Of a stretch of 59,199 nt of DNA, positions 16,937 to 26,427 are shown one piece after another. The stretch comes from Candidatus Neomarinimicrobium atlanticum. Its GTDB lineage: Bacteria > Fidelibacterota > Marinisomatia > Marinisomatales > Marinisomataceae. The notes under the pieces are model-generated. The model was not told the origin of the DNA and did no database searches. It saw nothing but the letters and a program-made list of their open reading frames with translations. Numbering within the stretch: position 1 is the stretch's first letter; each line of letters opens with the position of its first letter. A program made the translations under genes and the position numbers. Location of the stretch: the NCBI GenBank assembly GCA_000402815.1, contig AQSA01000011.1, positions 1 through 59,199 on the forward strand. Direction: 5' to 3'.

Positions 16937-17969
16937 TCTCAATTATATCATTACAAAAGCTTGATAAAGCTTTTCTTATATCAAAACTATCTGAATCTAT
17001 TTTCATGCGGTTTAATCGTATTACATATGACTTATTAGAACTTTTTGAGTGGTAGTCAAATCTTGGCATAAATTTTTCGATCAATTCTGAAGCTTCATCT
17101 TTTTCATTTTTCTCAAGATAAATATCTATTAATCGATTAAAGGCATAACTATTGAAATCTTGATCTAAAATTTTTATATATAAACTCTCTACATCATCAA
17201 ATCTTTTCTCATCAAATAAAATATGTTCAATTTTTTTAAAAGCTGTAACACTTCCGCTTGGGTTAGCTTTAGAGAATTGAATAAGATACTCCATTGCTAA
17301 ATCTGTATTATCGATATGGTGCGAGGATAGCTCTAAATAAGACTCACTATACACATAATCTCCTTTGATACTTTTATTTAAATAGTACAGATAATTTTTT
17401 TCATTTTTTTTATCTTTATAGTCCATAGCAACAAAGTAATTTAGCTTCGATTCATCTCTCTTTTTTATCTCAGGGTAGTACTTTATTAGTTTTTTTTCAT
17501 ATTCAAGAGCGTCATTCCATGACCTATTATCAGTGGCAATGTTTTTTAACATTCCTAAGGACCATTTATTTTTTGCATCTATTTCTAACATCTTCTTAAA
17601 CTCATCTTCTGCTCTAACAGTATTTCCAAGGTCTAAGTAATCTAAACCTAAGGCTTGATGAATCTGAATTTTTAGATCATTCGATAACTTTGGTCTAACA
17701 ATAATAGTTTGATGAATCTTAGTAGCCTGATCAATATCTCTATCTCTTAGAAGATTTCCTAAAAGTAGATATGCCTCTGTATTGTTTGAGTCTTTAGCTA
17801 TAATACCTTTTAAGATTTTATATGCTTTCTTATGATTATTATCAATAATTGCCTTTAAGGCCTGATTATATACTTCAATATCACTTGGTTGTTGTGATGG
17901 TCTTCTATTAATGAAGTAGAAAGCAAGGACTGCAATAAAAATGAGAAGGAAATAAATAGTATTCAGGAT
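16920..17969 (-). CDS. lapB: LapB-like TPR membrane protein with a non-canonical start
   Basis: About 349 residues. LapB (YciM) is an inner-membrane TPR protein that helps control LPS synthesis through LpxC turnover. The N-terminus is one membrane helix (ILNTIYFLLIFIAVLAFYF) followed by RRP. TPR units include AYLLLGNLLRDRDIDQATKI, very like the same part of E. coli LapB. The frame is open to a TGA just inside lapA and has no ATG, GTG or TTG before the internal ATG at 17591, which would remove the helix and first TPRs. AAGGAG at 17980-17975 sits 5 bases from ATC (17969) and 8 from CTG (17966), so one of these is probably the start. The C-terminal rubredoxin-like Cys pairs of E. coli LapB are absent. 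Confidence 0.78.
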   Translation of the reverse strand: MLNTIYFLLIFIAVLAFYFINRRPSQQPSDIEVYNQALKAIIDNNHKKAYKILKGIIAKDSNNTEAYLLLGNLLRDRDIDQATKIHQTIIVRPKLSNDLKIQIHQALGLDYLDLGNTVRAEDEFKKMLEIDAKNKWSLGMLKNIATDNRSWNDALEYEKKLIKYYPEIKKRDESKLNYFVAMDYKDKKNEKNYLYYLNKSIKGDYVYSESYLELSSHHIDNTDLAMEYLIQFSKANPSGSVTAFKKIEHILFDEKRFDDVESLYIKILDQDFNSYAFNRLIDIYLEKNEKDEASELIEKFMPRFDYHSKSSNKSYVIRLNRMKIDSDSFDIRKALSSFCNDIIENENIN

Positions 17970-17971
17970 AC

Positions 17972-18283
17972 TTACTCCTTTTCAGTGAAACTAAACTCTT
18001 CGCCAACAGCTACATTTCGTAGGCTATCAAGCTCTTCTGAAATTTCTTTATTAGTCTTGACAAGATTTGATATTTCTGATCGATAAGAAAATACAGATTT
18101 CAATGAAATTACATATCCAACCACAACACCAATCATTATAAATACTATATAAAATATAAATCCAGGTAATGTTATATCATTTTTGAAAAAATATATTGTA
18201 ATAGGATTCATATTCAAGTGAAATAACCAATATGTTCCTCCCAATGCACCCAATAAAAATAATACTCTTAATACTCTAAACAT
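17972..18283 (-). CDS. lapA: LapA-like inner-membrane protein (DUF1049)
   Basis: 103 residues with two membrane helices (about 4-22 and 39-62) and a cytoplasmic coiled-coil tail, the layout of LapA, the partner of LapB in LPS-assembly control. The motif NMNPITIYFFKN between the helices is typical. The ATG overlaps the miaB stop as TAATG. The last codons carry the ribosome site AAGGAG used by lapB. The lapA-lapB order is the one known from proteobacteria. Confidence 0.82.
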   Translation of the reverse strand: MFRVLRVLFLLGALGGTYWLFHLNMNPITIYFFKNDITLPGFIFYIVFIMIGVVVGYVISLKSVFSYRSEISNLVKTNKEISEELDSLRNVAVGEEFSFTEKE

Positions 18284-19608
18284 TATGCTCCTGTTATTTC
18301 TTTTCCACGTAAAATTACTCCACTAGCCTCTGTAATCTCTACTGGAATAATATCCTTAATTTTACTATGATTTTTTTCTACAATCACCCATTCATTTGAA
18401 TCCGTTCTTCCAGCCCAATGGTCTGCAGATTTCTTACTTTCTTTTTCTATTAAAACTTGTTCAAAGTTTCCAACTTTTTGCAAGTTCAATTCAAGGGTAT
18501 GCTTTCGTTGCAATATGAGCATCTCATCCAATCTATCTTTCTTAACTTGTTCTGAAATTTGATTTGAAAATTGCTCTGCTCTTGTATAAGGCCTAGAAGA
18601 ATATTTAAAAGTGAAAGCAGTATTAAATTTAATTTTTTCCATCAAGTCTAACGTCTCTCTAAACTGTTCATCAGTTTCTCCTGGAAATCCTACTATAATA
18701 TCTGTGGATAGACCGCAATTAGGCATGATTTCTCTTATTTTTTCAGCCATATAATAAAAATGTTCTCTAGTATATGTTCGATTCATGCGCTTTAGCAACT
18801 CATTTGATCCTGACTGCATCGGGAAATGAACATAGTTGCAAATATTATTTCTTGATGCCATAACCTCTAGTAGCTCCACATTAATGTCCTGTGGATGAGG
18901 AGATGTATATCTAATTCTTTTAACACCTGGGATATCGGATACTGCTAATAATAAATCTGCAAAAGACTGTTTTTCATGCTTATAAGAATTTACGTTTTGC
19001 CCTAAAAGTGTTATTTCAACAAAACCTTGATCAACTGCCTTTTTTACTTCTGTTACAACACTCTCAACACTCCTACTTCTTTCTCTTCCCCTAGTAAAAG
19101 GTACAATACAAAAAGAGCAAAATTTATCGCATCCTCTCATAATAGAAACCCATGCATTAAATGTGTCTCCTCTACTTGGAAACATATCTTCATAGACTTC
19201 ATATCTTGAAAGCTTAGTATCAACAATACTCTTCTTTTCGGTAAGATGTCTATTCATAAGTTTTGGAATATTTCTGTATGAATCAGGACCTAGAATAATA
19301 TCAACATATGGCTTATTCTTTAATAGGTCATCCTTTAAATTTTGAGCCATACATCCAAGTACTCCAATAATCAAGTGTGGCTTTGAACGCTTTATCTTAT
19401 GGAGATTTCCTAGACGCGAATGAACTTTCACCTCTGCATTTTCTCTAATTGCACAAGTATTGAGGAAGATTGCATCAGCATCATGTAAATCTTGTGTTTT
19501 TTCTAACCCTAAGTTTAACAATATCCCCTCTACAAGTTCAGAATCGGCTGTATTCATTTGACAGCCATATGTCTCAAGGACAAATTTTTTAATGGGCAAT
19601 GGTTGCAT
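18283..19608 (-). CDS. miaB: tRNA-2-methylthio-N6-isopentenyladenosine37 synthase MiaB
   Basis: Radical-SAM methylthiotransferase acting on i6A37 of tRNAs, 441 residues. The N-terminal cluster cysteines are in YGCQMNTADSE, NTCAIRENAE and LGCMAQ. The radical-SAM cluster motif is RGCDKFCSFCIVPFTRGRE. A C-terminal TRAM region (about 375-441) follows. The ATG directly follows the M23 peptidase stop TAA. The length and NTCAIRENAE motif favour MiaB over RimO or MtaB. Confidence 0.95.
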   Translation of the reverse strand: MQPLPIKKFVLETYGCQMNTADSELVEGILLNLGLEKTQDLHDADAIFLNTCAIRENAEVKVHSRLGNLHKIKRSKPHLIIGVLGCMAQNLKDDLLKNKPYVDIILGPDSYRNIPKLMNRHLTEKKSIVDTKLSRYEVYEDMFPSRGDTFNAWVSIMRGCDKFCSFCIVPFTRGRERSRSVESVVTEVKKAVDQGFVEITLLGQNVNSYKHEKQSFADLLLAVSDIPGVKRIRYTSPHPQDINVELLEVMASRNNICNYVHFPMQSGSNELLKRMNRTYTREHFYYMAEKIREIMPNCGLSTDIIVGFPGETDEQFRETLDLMEKIKFNTAFTFKYSSRPYTRAEQFSNQISEQVKKDRLDEMLILQRKHTLELNLQKVGNFEQVLIEKESKKSADHWAGRTDSNEWVIVEKNHSKIKDIIPVEITEASGVILRGKEITGA

Positions 19609-20505
19609 TTATTTGATATTTCCTGTGAAGAAATGTTTTATTGGATCTACGGTCTTTTTATTTTTATGCACTTCATAGTGTAAATGAAATCCAGCAGCTC
19701 TCCCACTATTTCCAGACTTACCAATGACATCGCCACGCTTAACTTTCTGACCTTTTTTAACCTTAATCTTATATAAGTGAGCATAAACTGTTTCATAGCC
19801 ATATCCATGATCAATTTTTATATATCTTCCCCATCCAGAATCATATTGAGCCTTTTTTACAACTCCATCTCCAGTAGCTAGTACATCCGTATTAAGATTT
19901 ACTGCAAAATCTAGACCAGAGTGCATTCTTCTTTTTCCGTCGATAGGATCTGTTCTATAGCCATATTTTGATCCAACATACCCTTTAACGGGTGAAATGG
20001 ATGGAATATGCGAATACATTTTTTCATTAGATTTAATTTTATTAAAGATAGTACTATAACTATCTTTTTCAACATTCACAGCATAGGATAGTGAATCAAT
20101 TTTATCTTTTAATTGAAATAAAATACTTGAAGGATCTTTATCTTCAATAGTTATTTCTTCTACAGAACCTCCAGTACCTTGAATCTTAATATCCTCACTT
20201 AGAGGTGGTATAGCAGCATATGTTCTAAGCTCTTTATCTCTTTCTTCAATTAACACTAACTCTTGTTCAAGTTCAGCTATTTTAGTTAAAAGCTCTTGAG
20301 ATACATCTGCATATTTTTCATCTGTTTCTTTTAATTTATCTTTATAATACTGACTAGAAAACTCTAAAGACAGATAGTAATTAGCTCCAATAAAAACAAA
20401 AACAATTAAAGCAAGACTGGTAACAATATTTAGTACTGAAAAATTTACTTGATGTAATCTTTCTGAGGATAAATATTGAAAAGAGAAGAATTTTTTCTTT
20501 ATCAC
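19609..20505 (-). CDS. M23 (LytM) peptidase with coiled coil
   Basis: 298 residues: a short cytoplasmic N-terminus, one membrane helix (about 26-45), a coiled coil (about 50-95 and 130-165), then a C-terminal LytM domain with zinc-site motifs HSGLDFAVN and GFHLHYEVHKN. The HxD and HxH motifs are intact, so it is probably an active endopeptidase rather than an EnvC-like activator. It probably acts on peptidoglycan during growth or division; it lies near ftsZ. The start is a GTG three bases after the preceding stop, in an AT-rich run with GAGGAAGAG upstream. Confidence 0.88.
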   Translation of the reverse strand: MIKKKFFSFQYLSSERLHQVNFSVLNIVTSLALIVFVFIGANYYLSLEFSSQYYKDKLKETDEKYADVSQELLTKIAELEQELVLIEERDKELRTYAAIPPLSEDIKIQGTGGSVEEITIEDKDPSSILFQLKDKIDSLSYAVNVEKDSYSTIFNKIKSNEKMYSHIPSISPVKGYVGSKYGYRTDPIDGKRRMHSGLDFAVNLNTDVLATGDGVVKKAQYDSGWGRYIKIDHGYGYETVYAHLYKIKVKKGQKVKRGDVIGKSGNSGRAAGFHLHYEVHKNKKTVDPIKHFFTGNIK

Positions 20506-20508
20506 AAT

Positions 20509-20826
20509 CTACTCTTCCTCTTTAGCTACTTCTTTATTGTCGTGATTCATAGCTTGTTTCTTATCTGCAATTCTCTTTTTTATTTCTTCTACATTTTCAA
20601 CGAGTCCAAGATAGCGTTTATCTCCAACGAAATTGAGAACATTTTTTTCCTGTGTTTTAGCAAATACATATAATCCTAACTTAACATATAGCCCAGATAA
20701 TTTTCTCTCAAGCTGTAGAATATCTATACGAAGCTTACTAGTATGAGTAAATTCTTCTGCCTTCTCTGAAGCAACTACGCTCCATTCAGAAATATTGTTT
20801 TTGAATTCTTCCCAAAATTTATTCAT
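20509..20826 (-). CDS. Unrecognised 105-residue helical protein
   Basis: I do not recognise this family. The protein has no signal peptide or membrane helix, is rich in charged residues and looks entirely alpha-helical, with two coiled-coil-like parts (about 20-55 and 75-105). It ends in an acidic tail (KEVAKEEE). It is the first gene after ftsZ on the same strand and directly precedes the M23 peptidase, with 3 bp between them, so it is probably co-expressed with envelope genes. A small cytoplasmic partner of the peptidase or of division proteins is possible but unsupported. Confidence 0.7.
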   Translation of the reverse strand: MNKFWEEFKNNISEWSVVASEKAEEFTHTSKLRIDILQLERKLSGLYVKLGLYVFAKTQEKNVLNFVGDKRYLGLVENVEEIKKRIADKKQAMNHDNKEVAKEEE

Positions 20827-20873
20827 AGCTTAGAATTTATACGATGAAAACAAATATAGCAAAGAGTTAAAGA

Positions 20874-20903
20874 GGCTCCCAAACTAAGGATTAGTTGGGA
20901 GCC
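20874..20903 (-). terminator. Intrinsic terminator-like hairpin after ftsZ
   Basis: GGCTCCCAA (20874-20882) and TTGGGAGCC (20895-20903) form a perfect 9-bp G-C-rich stem around a 12-base loop, 26 bp after the ftsZ stop. On the minus strand TCTTTAACTCTTT follows, a broken T-run. It likely ends or attenuates the division-cluster transcript before the 105-aa gene. Confidence 0.7.
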
Positions 20904-20929
20904 ATCTCGTTTATTGGTAGCCAACCAAA

Positions 20930-22120
20930 TTATCTTTGTTTTCTAATATAGGCAGGAACATCTAAATCAGCGCTTTGATCAAAATCATCAAACACTAAAG
21001 TAGGTCCATCTTCTTTATTACTACCATTTTTTTCATGGTCATCCATTTGAAAACCTGATTCTGGATTATTTTCTTGATATAAAGTTGTATTAGGTGAATC
21101 CATAAGATCCTCACTATTTCTACTTTGAGAAGTGCGCATATCTACTTTCTCTTCAATAGGCTGACGATTAAATCCAGTGGCGATAACCGTTACTTGTAAC
21201 TGGTCTTGCATATTTTCATCAACACGAGCACCAAAAATTACATCCACATTATCTCCAGCCTCTTCATGAATAAGTTTCATTGCAGTATTTACTTCCATTA
21301 AGCCCATTTGCTTATTACCGGTGATATTTACTAAAACCTTTTGAGCTCCGCTAATTGAGTGAGAATCTAACAATGGACTACAAATAGCTTGTTGTGCTGC
21401 GAGAACAGCTCTTTCTTCACCCCTTGCAGTTCCTGCGCCTATAACTGCATCTCCCATACCGCTCATAACTGATTTAACATCCGCAAAATCAATATTTACA
21501 TTACCCTTCTTATTAATTAAATCTGATATACTTCTAGCTGCTTGCAATAAAATGGCATCTGACTCTTTAAATCCATCTTCAAAGGTCGTAGCATTGTCCA
21601 CAACTGAAATTAATTTCTCATTTGGAACTACGATCAAAGTATCACAGAAATTTCTCATTGAAGCGACACCCTTACGTGCTGCATTCATTTTCTTTGAACC
21701 TTCAAATTCGAATGGTAGAGTAACAATACATACGGTTAATATGCCTAAATCTTTACAGACTTTAGCTACTACTGGAGCTGCACCAGTACCTGTACCTCCA
21801 CCCATCCCAGCGGTTACAAATACTAAATCCGATCCAGCTACTAATGCTTTTAAAGCATCAGTATCATGCATGATAGCTTTACGCCCAATTTCTGGCTTTG
21901 CTCCAGCACCTAACCCTTTCGTTAAATCTTTTCCAATCTGAAGCTTAGTTTCTGCTGGGTTACTTCCTAAATCTTGGGCATCAGTATTAATAGCGATAAA
22001 CTCTACTCCATCCATACCTGAAGTAATCATTCTATTAATTGCATTACCTCCAGCACCTCCAACCCCTAAAACCTTAATCCTCGCTCGCTGGCTTGCTAAC
22101 TCATCAAATTCAAATAACAT
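20930..22120 (-). CDS. ftsZ: Cell division protein FtsZ
   Basis: Tubulin-like GTPase forming the division ring, 396 residues. The GTP-binding motif GGGTGTGAAPVVA is intact, with GVGGAGGNAINRM near the N-terminus and NIDFADVKSVMSGMGDA in the core. A variable linker (about 320-380) leads to the C-terminal peptide LDVPAYIRKQR, the docking site for FtsA and related partners. A strong AAGGAG ribosome site precedes the ATG. It is the last gene of the dcw cluster and lies 23 bp after ftsA. Confidence 0.98.
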   Translation of the reverse strand: MLFEFDELASQRARIKVLGVGGAGGNAINRMITSGMDGVEFIAINTDAQDLGSNPAETKLQIGKDLTKGLGAGAKPEIGRKAIMHDTDALKALVAGSDLVFVTAGMGGGTGTGAAPVVAKVCKDLGILTVCIVTLPFEFEGSKKMNAARKGVASMRNFCDTLIVVPNEKLISVVDNATTFEDGFKESDAILLQAARSISDLINKKGNVNIDFADVKSVMSGMGDAVIGAGTARGEERAVLAAQQAICSPLLDSHSISGAQKVLVNITGNKQMGLMEVNTAMKLIHEEAGDNVDVIFGARVDENMQDQLQVTVIATGFNRQPIEEKVDMRTSQSRNSEDLMDSPNTTLYQENNPESGFQMDDHEKNGSNKEDGPTLVFDDFDQSADLDVPAYIRKQR

Positions 22121-22143
22121 AGTAATCTCCTTTTTATATTTTT

Positions 22144-23385
22144 TTACTCAAAAAAACCTTTCCATATACTGGAAATATTTTTTGTAATTGATTTAAAATT
22201 TTTAACTCCAACAGTTGGACTGCTATCTTCTGTATTAAAGATTGGCCATGATAAAAGACCAATTAGAGTAGATAGTTCTCTACGATCTTCCAGGTTTTCT
22301 TTAAATACAGTATTGCTTATTGACAAATATTCACACTTTGTACCCTCAAAATGCTTTTTAAATAATAAATCTAAATTTCTGACATTAGATCCACCGCCTG
22401 TAATTTTAATACCTGATCTTATATCAGACATATCCATACGTAATAATTTCATTTCAGATTTAATTTGATCTATAATATCCTCATATCTCAATTCTGCAAT
22501 TTCAGATATCTCTTTCTGATTTATACTCTTTGTTAAATCGTCATTTTCGATTGGTAGTTCAAAATTAGATTCAGGATCTGCAAAATCTGATAATGCAGAA
22601 ACATGTTCATGCTTAATTGATTCTGCTCGTTTTATAGATGTTTGAAGATAAGCAGCTATATCTTTTGTAACAGATTTTGACCCTATTGGAATAACTTTAG
22701 AGTGAATTAAGTAATTATCTTTATAGAGAAGCATGTTTGTTTTATCCGCTCCTACATCGATAAACATAACTCCTAAATCTTGATCATCTTTACTTAGACT
22801 TCCTAATGCTGCTGCTAGGCCATCAAAAATTGGATTAACATGAATACTTAAATCATCTCTAAAGCAATGGTCAATTTGCAATAGATTAAAATTTTTGATA
22901 TGAATAACATGTGATTTTGCATCAATAGACCTGCCAATCATTCCCAAGGGATTTCGTATAAGAGATGAACCATCTATAAAAAATCCTCTTTTGATATTAT
23001 GAAGAACATACCTATCAGAGGAAACTTGAATATCAGCGCATTGTGTTAATAATTTTTGTTCAGTAGTCTCATCAACTTCAAATTCAGAATTATCTTTTGA
23101 CCTAATTCTAGTTGATGAATTTATGGATTTAATATTTTTACCAGACACTGAAACCCATGCATCTTCATCAATATTAATTTTAGCATCTTTTTCCATTTTT
23201 TCGATTAAGTATTCTAGGCTGTTTAGCAATGATTCTTTATCTACAATATCTCCGCTATCTATACTATCCGTTTTTATGGAACGAATAGATAGAATCTCTA
23301 TTTGATTTTCATTTATTATTCTTCCAACAGCTCCTTTAATACTAAAAGATCCTAAGTCAAAAGCTACTTGTATTCTATTCTTCAT
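22144..23385 (-). CDS. ftsA: Cell division protein FtsA
   Basis: Actin-like membrane tether for FtsZ, 413 residues. VAFDLGSFSIKGAVG at the N-terminus is the phosphate-binding motif, with VMFIDVGADKTNMLLY and KITGGGSNVRNLD as the other nucleotide motifs. The C-terminal residues (about 398-413, NISSIWKGFFE) look like the amphipathic membrane-targeting helix. The start overlaps the ftsQ stop (TAATG). Confidence 0.94.
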   Translation of the reverse strand: MKNRIQVAFDLGSFSIKGAVGRIINENQIEILSIRSIKTDSIDSGDIVDKESLLNSLEYLIEKMEKDAKINIDEDAWVSVSGKNIKSINSSTRIRSKDNSEFEVDETTEQKLLTQCADIQVSSDRYVLHNIKRGFFIDGSSLIRNPLGMIGRSIDAKSHVIHIKNFNLLQIDHCFRDDLSIHVNPIFDGLAAALGSLSKDDQDLGVMFIDVGADKTNMLLYKDNYLIHSKVIPIGSKSVTKDIAAYLQTSIKRAESIKHEHVSALSDFADPESNFELPIENDDLTKSINQKEISEIAELRYEDIIDQIKSEMKLLRMDMSDIRSGIKITGGGSNVRNLDLLFKKHFEGTKCEYLSISNTVFKENLEDRRELSTLIGLLSWPIFNTEDSSPTVGVKNFKSITKNISSIWKGFFE

Positions 23386-24137
23386 TATATTTCTTCCACC
23401 ACTATTTGTCTCTTATATCTTAAATCTATATATCTATAACTTTCTAATGTCTTTTCAGGAGGTAGCACTGTTGCAAACGCATTTAAGTTGTCTATCTTTG
23501 CAAAAATATTATCGCCACCTAATAATATTTTTGTTCTTCCATTTTTTAAAATAATTTCATACTCACTATTTTCATTAAATACAAACTCTGAGATATTCAT
23601 ATATAATGAATCAAAATTTTCTTTAGAATATTTAATGACATCAATAGATTTTAAAACATTTGAAGACTTAGTTTTCTTGCCTTTCTCATACAGCTCTTGA
23701 TTATTTTTAAAATTTGAAAGAATAGGTAATGAAATTTCACAGTATTCAACAGGCAAACATATCCCCTCAGAATCAAGGATAATCAAATCATTTGCACTGA
23801 TCATAGCTAAAGGCTCTCTTTCGTAAACTTCTACCTTAACAGTACTAGGAAAAACCCTTGATATCTTACAACCTTTTATATGGTCTAATGACTCTATATC
23901 GCTTTTATAACCTTTTAGATTGGATAAGAAAATATTCTGATCTTTTATACTTTTTTTATATTCTATCAATACGGTATCATCAAAATAATTAATACCTTCA
24001 ATTTTTACATCTTTTACAATAAAGGTTTTATTGAATTGTGCCCATTTAATAGACCCAAAAAGTGAAATTCCTATCAGGATTAAGCATAGTAGTGGCTGAT
24101 GAACGACATTATAGATTTTTATCAAATTATTCTTCAT
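23385..24137 (-). CDS. ftsQ: Cell division protein FtsQ/DivIB
   Basis: 250 residues: a cytoplasmic tail, one membrane helix (about 13-30), a POTRA domain starting IVKDVKIEGINYFDD (about 40-105, with KGCKISRVFPSTVKVEVYE) and a beta domain. It links early and late divisome proteins. Position between murB and ftsA matches the standard cluster, and its start overlaps the murB stop by 4 bp. Confidence 0.88.
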   Translation of the reverse strand: MKNNLIKIYNVVHQPLLCLILIGISLFGSIKWAQFNKTFIVKDVKIEGINYFDDTVLIEYKKSIKDQNIFLSNLKGYKSDIESLDHIKGCKISRVFPSTVKVEVYEREPLAMISANDLIILDSEGICLPVEYCEISLPILSNFKNNQELYEKGKKTKSSNVLKSIDVIKYSKENFDSLYMNISEFVFNENSEYEIILKNGRTKILLGGDNIFAKIDNLNAFATVLPPEKTLESYRYIDLRYKRQIVVEEI

Positions 24138-25063
24138 AACGCATTAATCTCCTCAGCACTAAAACCTAATAATTTAACTTCTAGCTCTAATTCGATATCA
24201 AACTTTTCTTTCACAGTATGTTTTGCTTCTTTTATAAGTTTCATCATATCATCAGCTTTTGCATTTCCATTATTTACAAAAAAATTTGCATGCTTGTTAG
24301 AAATCTGAGCATCTCCTCTTTTCAAACCCTTCAATCCTGATTGATCAATTAACATACCTGCAGAGTGTTTAGAAGAAGGATTTTTAAATACGCTACCAGC
24401 AGAACGATAATTCAATGGTTGTGTACTCTTTCTACCAGATTTTGCTAATTCAAAGTTATCTTGAATAATTTCTTTTGGTGATTTTTTGAGCTTGAATGTA
24501 GCTGAAAGTAAAATAGTATTTTTATTGAAAGAAGAAGACCTATAAGCAAAATCAATATCTGATTTAGAGATTAATTGAATTTCATTTTTTTCATCTAAAA
24601 GCTCTACTGTTTGTAAATTTTCTGATATTTCTCCGCCCCAAGCACCTGCATTCATCATTAATGCTCCGCCTAATGTTCCAGGAACTCCAATAAGATTTTC
24701 CAGTCCTTTTAAATCATGCTTCATGGACTCTTTTACTATTTTTCCTAGCATAATTCCACATTCCACATAAATTTCATCTGTATCAATATTAATCTCTCTT
24801 AAACAATGCTTAATTGACACTACAACTCCCTTAATACCTTCATCGCTTATTAATAAATTTGATCCTGAACCTATAATAGTTACTACTTCTTTATGTTCTT
24901 TAGATAACTTGACAACCTCAATCAGGTCTTCTTTATTTGATGGCAAGACAAATAGCTCAGCTGGCCCTCCAATTCCATATGTTGTATGTTTTTTCATTGG
25001 TTCATTAATTGATACAGTAGCATTCGTTGTATTTAAAATCTTATCGCTTAAAGAATGAATCAT
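24134..25063 (-). CDS. murB: UDP-N-acetylenolpyruvoylglucosamine reductase
   Basis: FAD/NADPH enzyme that reduces the enolpyruvyl group to give UDP-MurNAc, 309 residues. FAD-binding motifs TYGIGGPAELFVLP and IGSGSNLLISDEG are present, as are YRSSSFNK, AGSVFKNPS and AGMLIDQSGLKG. Overlaps the murC stop by 4 bp. Confidence 0.96.
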   Translation of the reverse strand: MIHSLSDKILNTTNATVSINEPMKKHTTYGIGGPAELFVLPSNKEDLIEVVKLSKEHKEVVTIIGSGSNLLISDEGIKGVVVSIKHCLREINIDTDEIYVECGIMLGKIVKESMKHDLKGLENLIGVPGTLGGALMMNAGAWGGEISENLQTVELLDEKNEIQLISKSDIDFAYRSSSFNKNTILLSATFKLKKSPKEIIQDNFELAKSGRKSTQPLNYRSAGSVFKNPSSKHSAGMLIDQSGLKGLKRGDAQISNKHANFFVNNGNAKADDMMKLIKEAKHTVKEKFDIELELEVKLLGFSAEEINAL

Positions 25064-26427
25064 TGCATACTCTCACTTAGTTTATCAGCAAATCTCCAAA
25101 TATTACCTGCTCCGACTGTTAAAATAATGTCACCTTTCATGTACTTACTTTTTACATCTGTTATCAGAGATTCAGTAGTAATATTAAAAACATTATTGTG
25201 ATTTAATTCTTTAAGATATTTCACAATCTTTTCTGAGGTAATAGAAGCATCTATTTTTTCTCTAGAAGCAAAGATTTCTGTTACAAAAACTAAATCAGCA
25301 TCTTGTAAAGCTTCTGCAAATTCTTTATAAAATTGCTTAGTTCTTGAATAGAGATGAGGTTGAAAAATTACAAGAAGCCTTCTATCCCAATTACTCTTAA
25401 TTGCTTTAATAACACTTGATACTTCTACTGGATGGTGAGCATAGTCATCAATAATCATCAAATCATTATTTTGAATCTTAATATCAAATCTTCTTTTTAC
25501 ACCTGAAAACATTTTTAAGCTGCGGCTAATATCTTCTAAAGATAGGCCCATAGTTTTACATACAGAGATAGCTGCTAGAGCATTAAAAATATTATACTCT
25601 CCTGGAACATTCATTGAAAATGGATAGCTTTGCTCTTTAAAAATCAGATCAAATACGACTTTCCCATTATTATGAACTATGTTAATTGCTCTAAAGTCGA
25701 CATCATCAGACTCTATACCGTAAGTAACAATTGGCTTATCAATTGACGGTATAATAGCTGCAGCATTTTCTGAATCCTTACAAATACTGACCATGCCATA
25801 AAAAGGAACTGAATTAGCAAACTCAATAAATGCACCTTTAAGGTCATCTATGTCTTTATAGCAATCAATATGCTCCAAATCAATATTGTTAATTACTGCT
25901 ATAGTTGGAGATAGTTGTAAAAAAGTTCTATTAAATTCATCAGCTTCTACAACAAAGGTATCTCCGGATCCTAGCACAGAATTGGTATTGATAGATTTCA
26001 CTACTCCTCCAACAATAATAGTAGGATCTAAGTTGGAATCTTTCAATATCGATCCAATCATAGATGTTGTTGTGGTCTTTCCATGTGTTCCAGAAATTCC
26101 TACTGTAGAACTTTTTAACTTCGCTAGCTGAGATATTATTTGTCCTCTAGAGTAACATTGAATATTTCTATCATTTGCCTCAATCAATTCAACATTATCT
26201 TTTGGGATAGCATCAGAGTAAACTACAATTTCGGCTGATGAAATATTGCTTCTATCATGTCCAATTGATATAGGAATATCTAATTTTTTTAGCCTATCTG
26301 TATTTGATGATTCCGATAAATCTGAACCAGTAATCTTAAAATTTTGATTAAATAAAAGCTCAGCAATTCCACTCATACCAATTCCACCGATACCAATAAA
26401 ATGTATTCTGTTTATACTAGACAGCAT
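25060..26427 (-). CDS. murC: UDP-N-acetylmuramate--L-alanine ligase
   Basis: Adds L-alanine to UDP-MurNAc, 455 residues. The N-terminal Rossmann motif is HFIGIGGIGMSGIAELL, the ATP loop is GISGTHGKTTTTSMI, and DDYAHHPVEV and FQPHLYSRTK in the C-terminal half are typical of MurC. Its start overlaps the murG end by 11 bp. Confidence 0.97.
   Translation of the reverse strand: MLSSINRIHFIGIGGIGMSGIAELLFNQNFKITGSDLSESSNTDRLKKLDIPISIGHDRSNISSAEIVVYSDAIPKDNVELIEANDRNIQCYSRGQIISQLAKLKSSTVGISGTHGKTTTTSMIGSILKDSNLDPTIIVGGVVKSINTNSVLGSGDTFVVEADEFNRTFLQLSPTIAVINNIDLEHIDCYKDIDDLKGAFIEFANSVPFYGMVSICKDSENAAAIIPSIDKPIVTYGIESDDVDFRAINIVHNNGKVVFDLIFKEQSYPFSMNVPGEYNIFNALAAISVCKTMGLSLEDISRSLKMFSGVKRRFDIKIQNNDLMIIDDYAHHPVEVSSVIKAIKSNWDRRLLVIFQPHLYSRTKQFYKEFAEALQDADLVFVTEIFASREKIDASITSEKIVKYLKELNHNNVFNITTESLITDVKSKYMKGDIILTVGAGNIWRFADKLSESMQ

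Noticed and set aside
16920..17591. lapB starting at the ATG at 17591
   Set aside because: This would remove the membrane helix and first TPRs, which are clearly coding upstream in the same frame.
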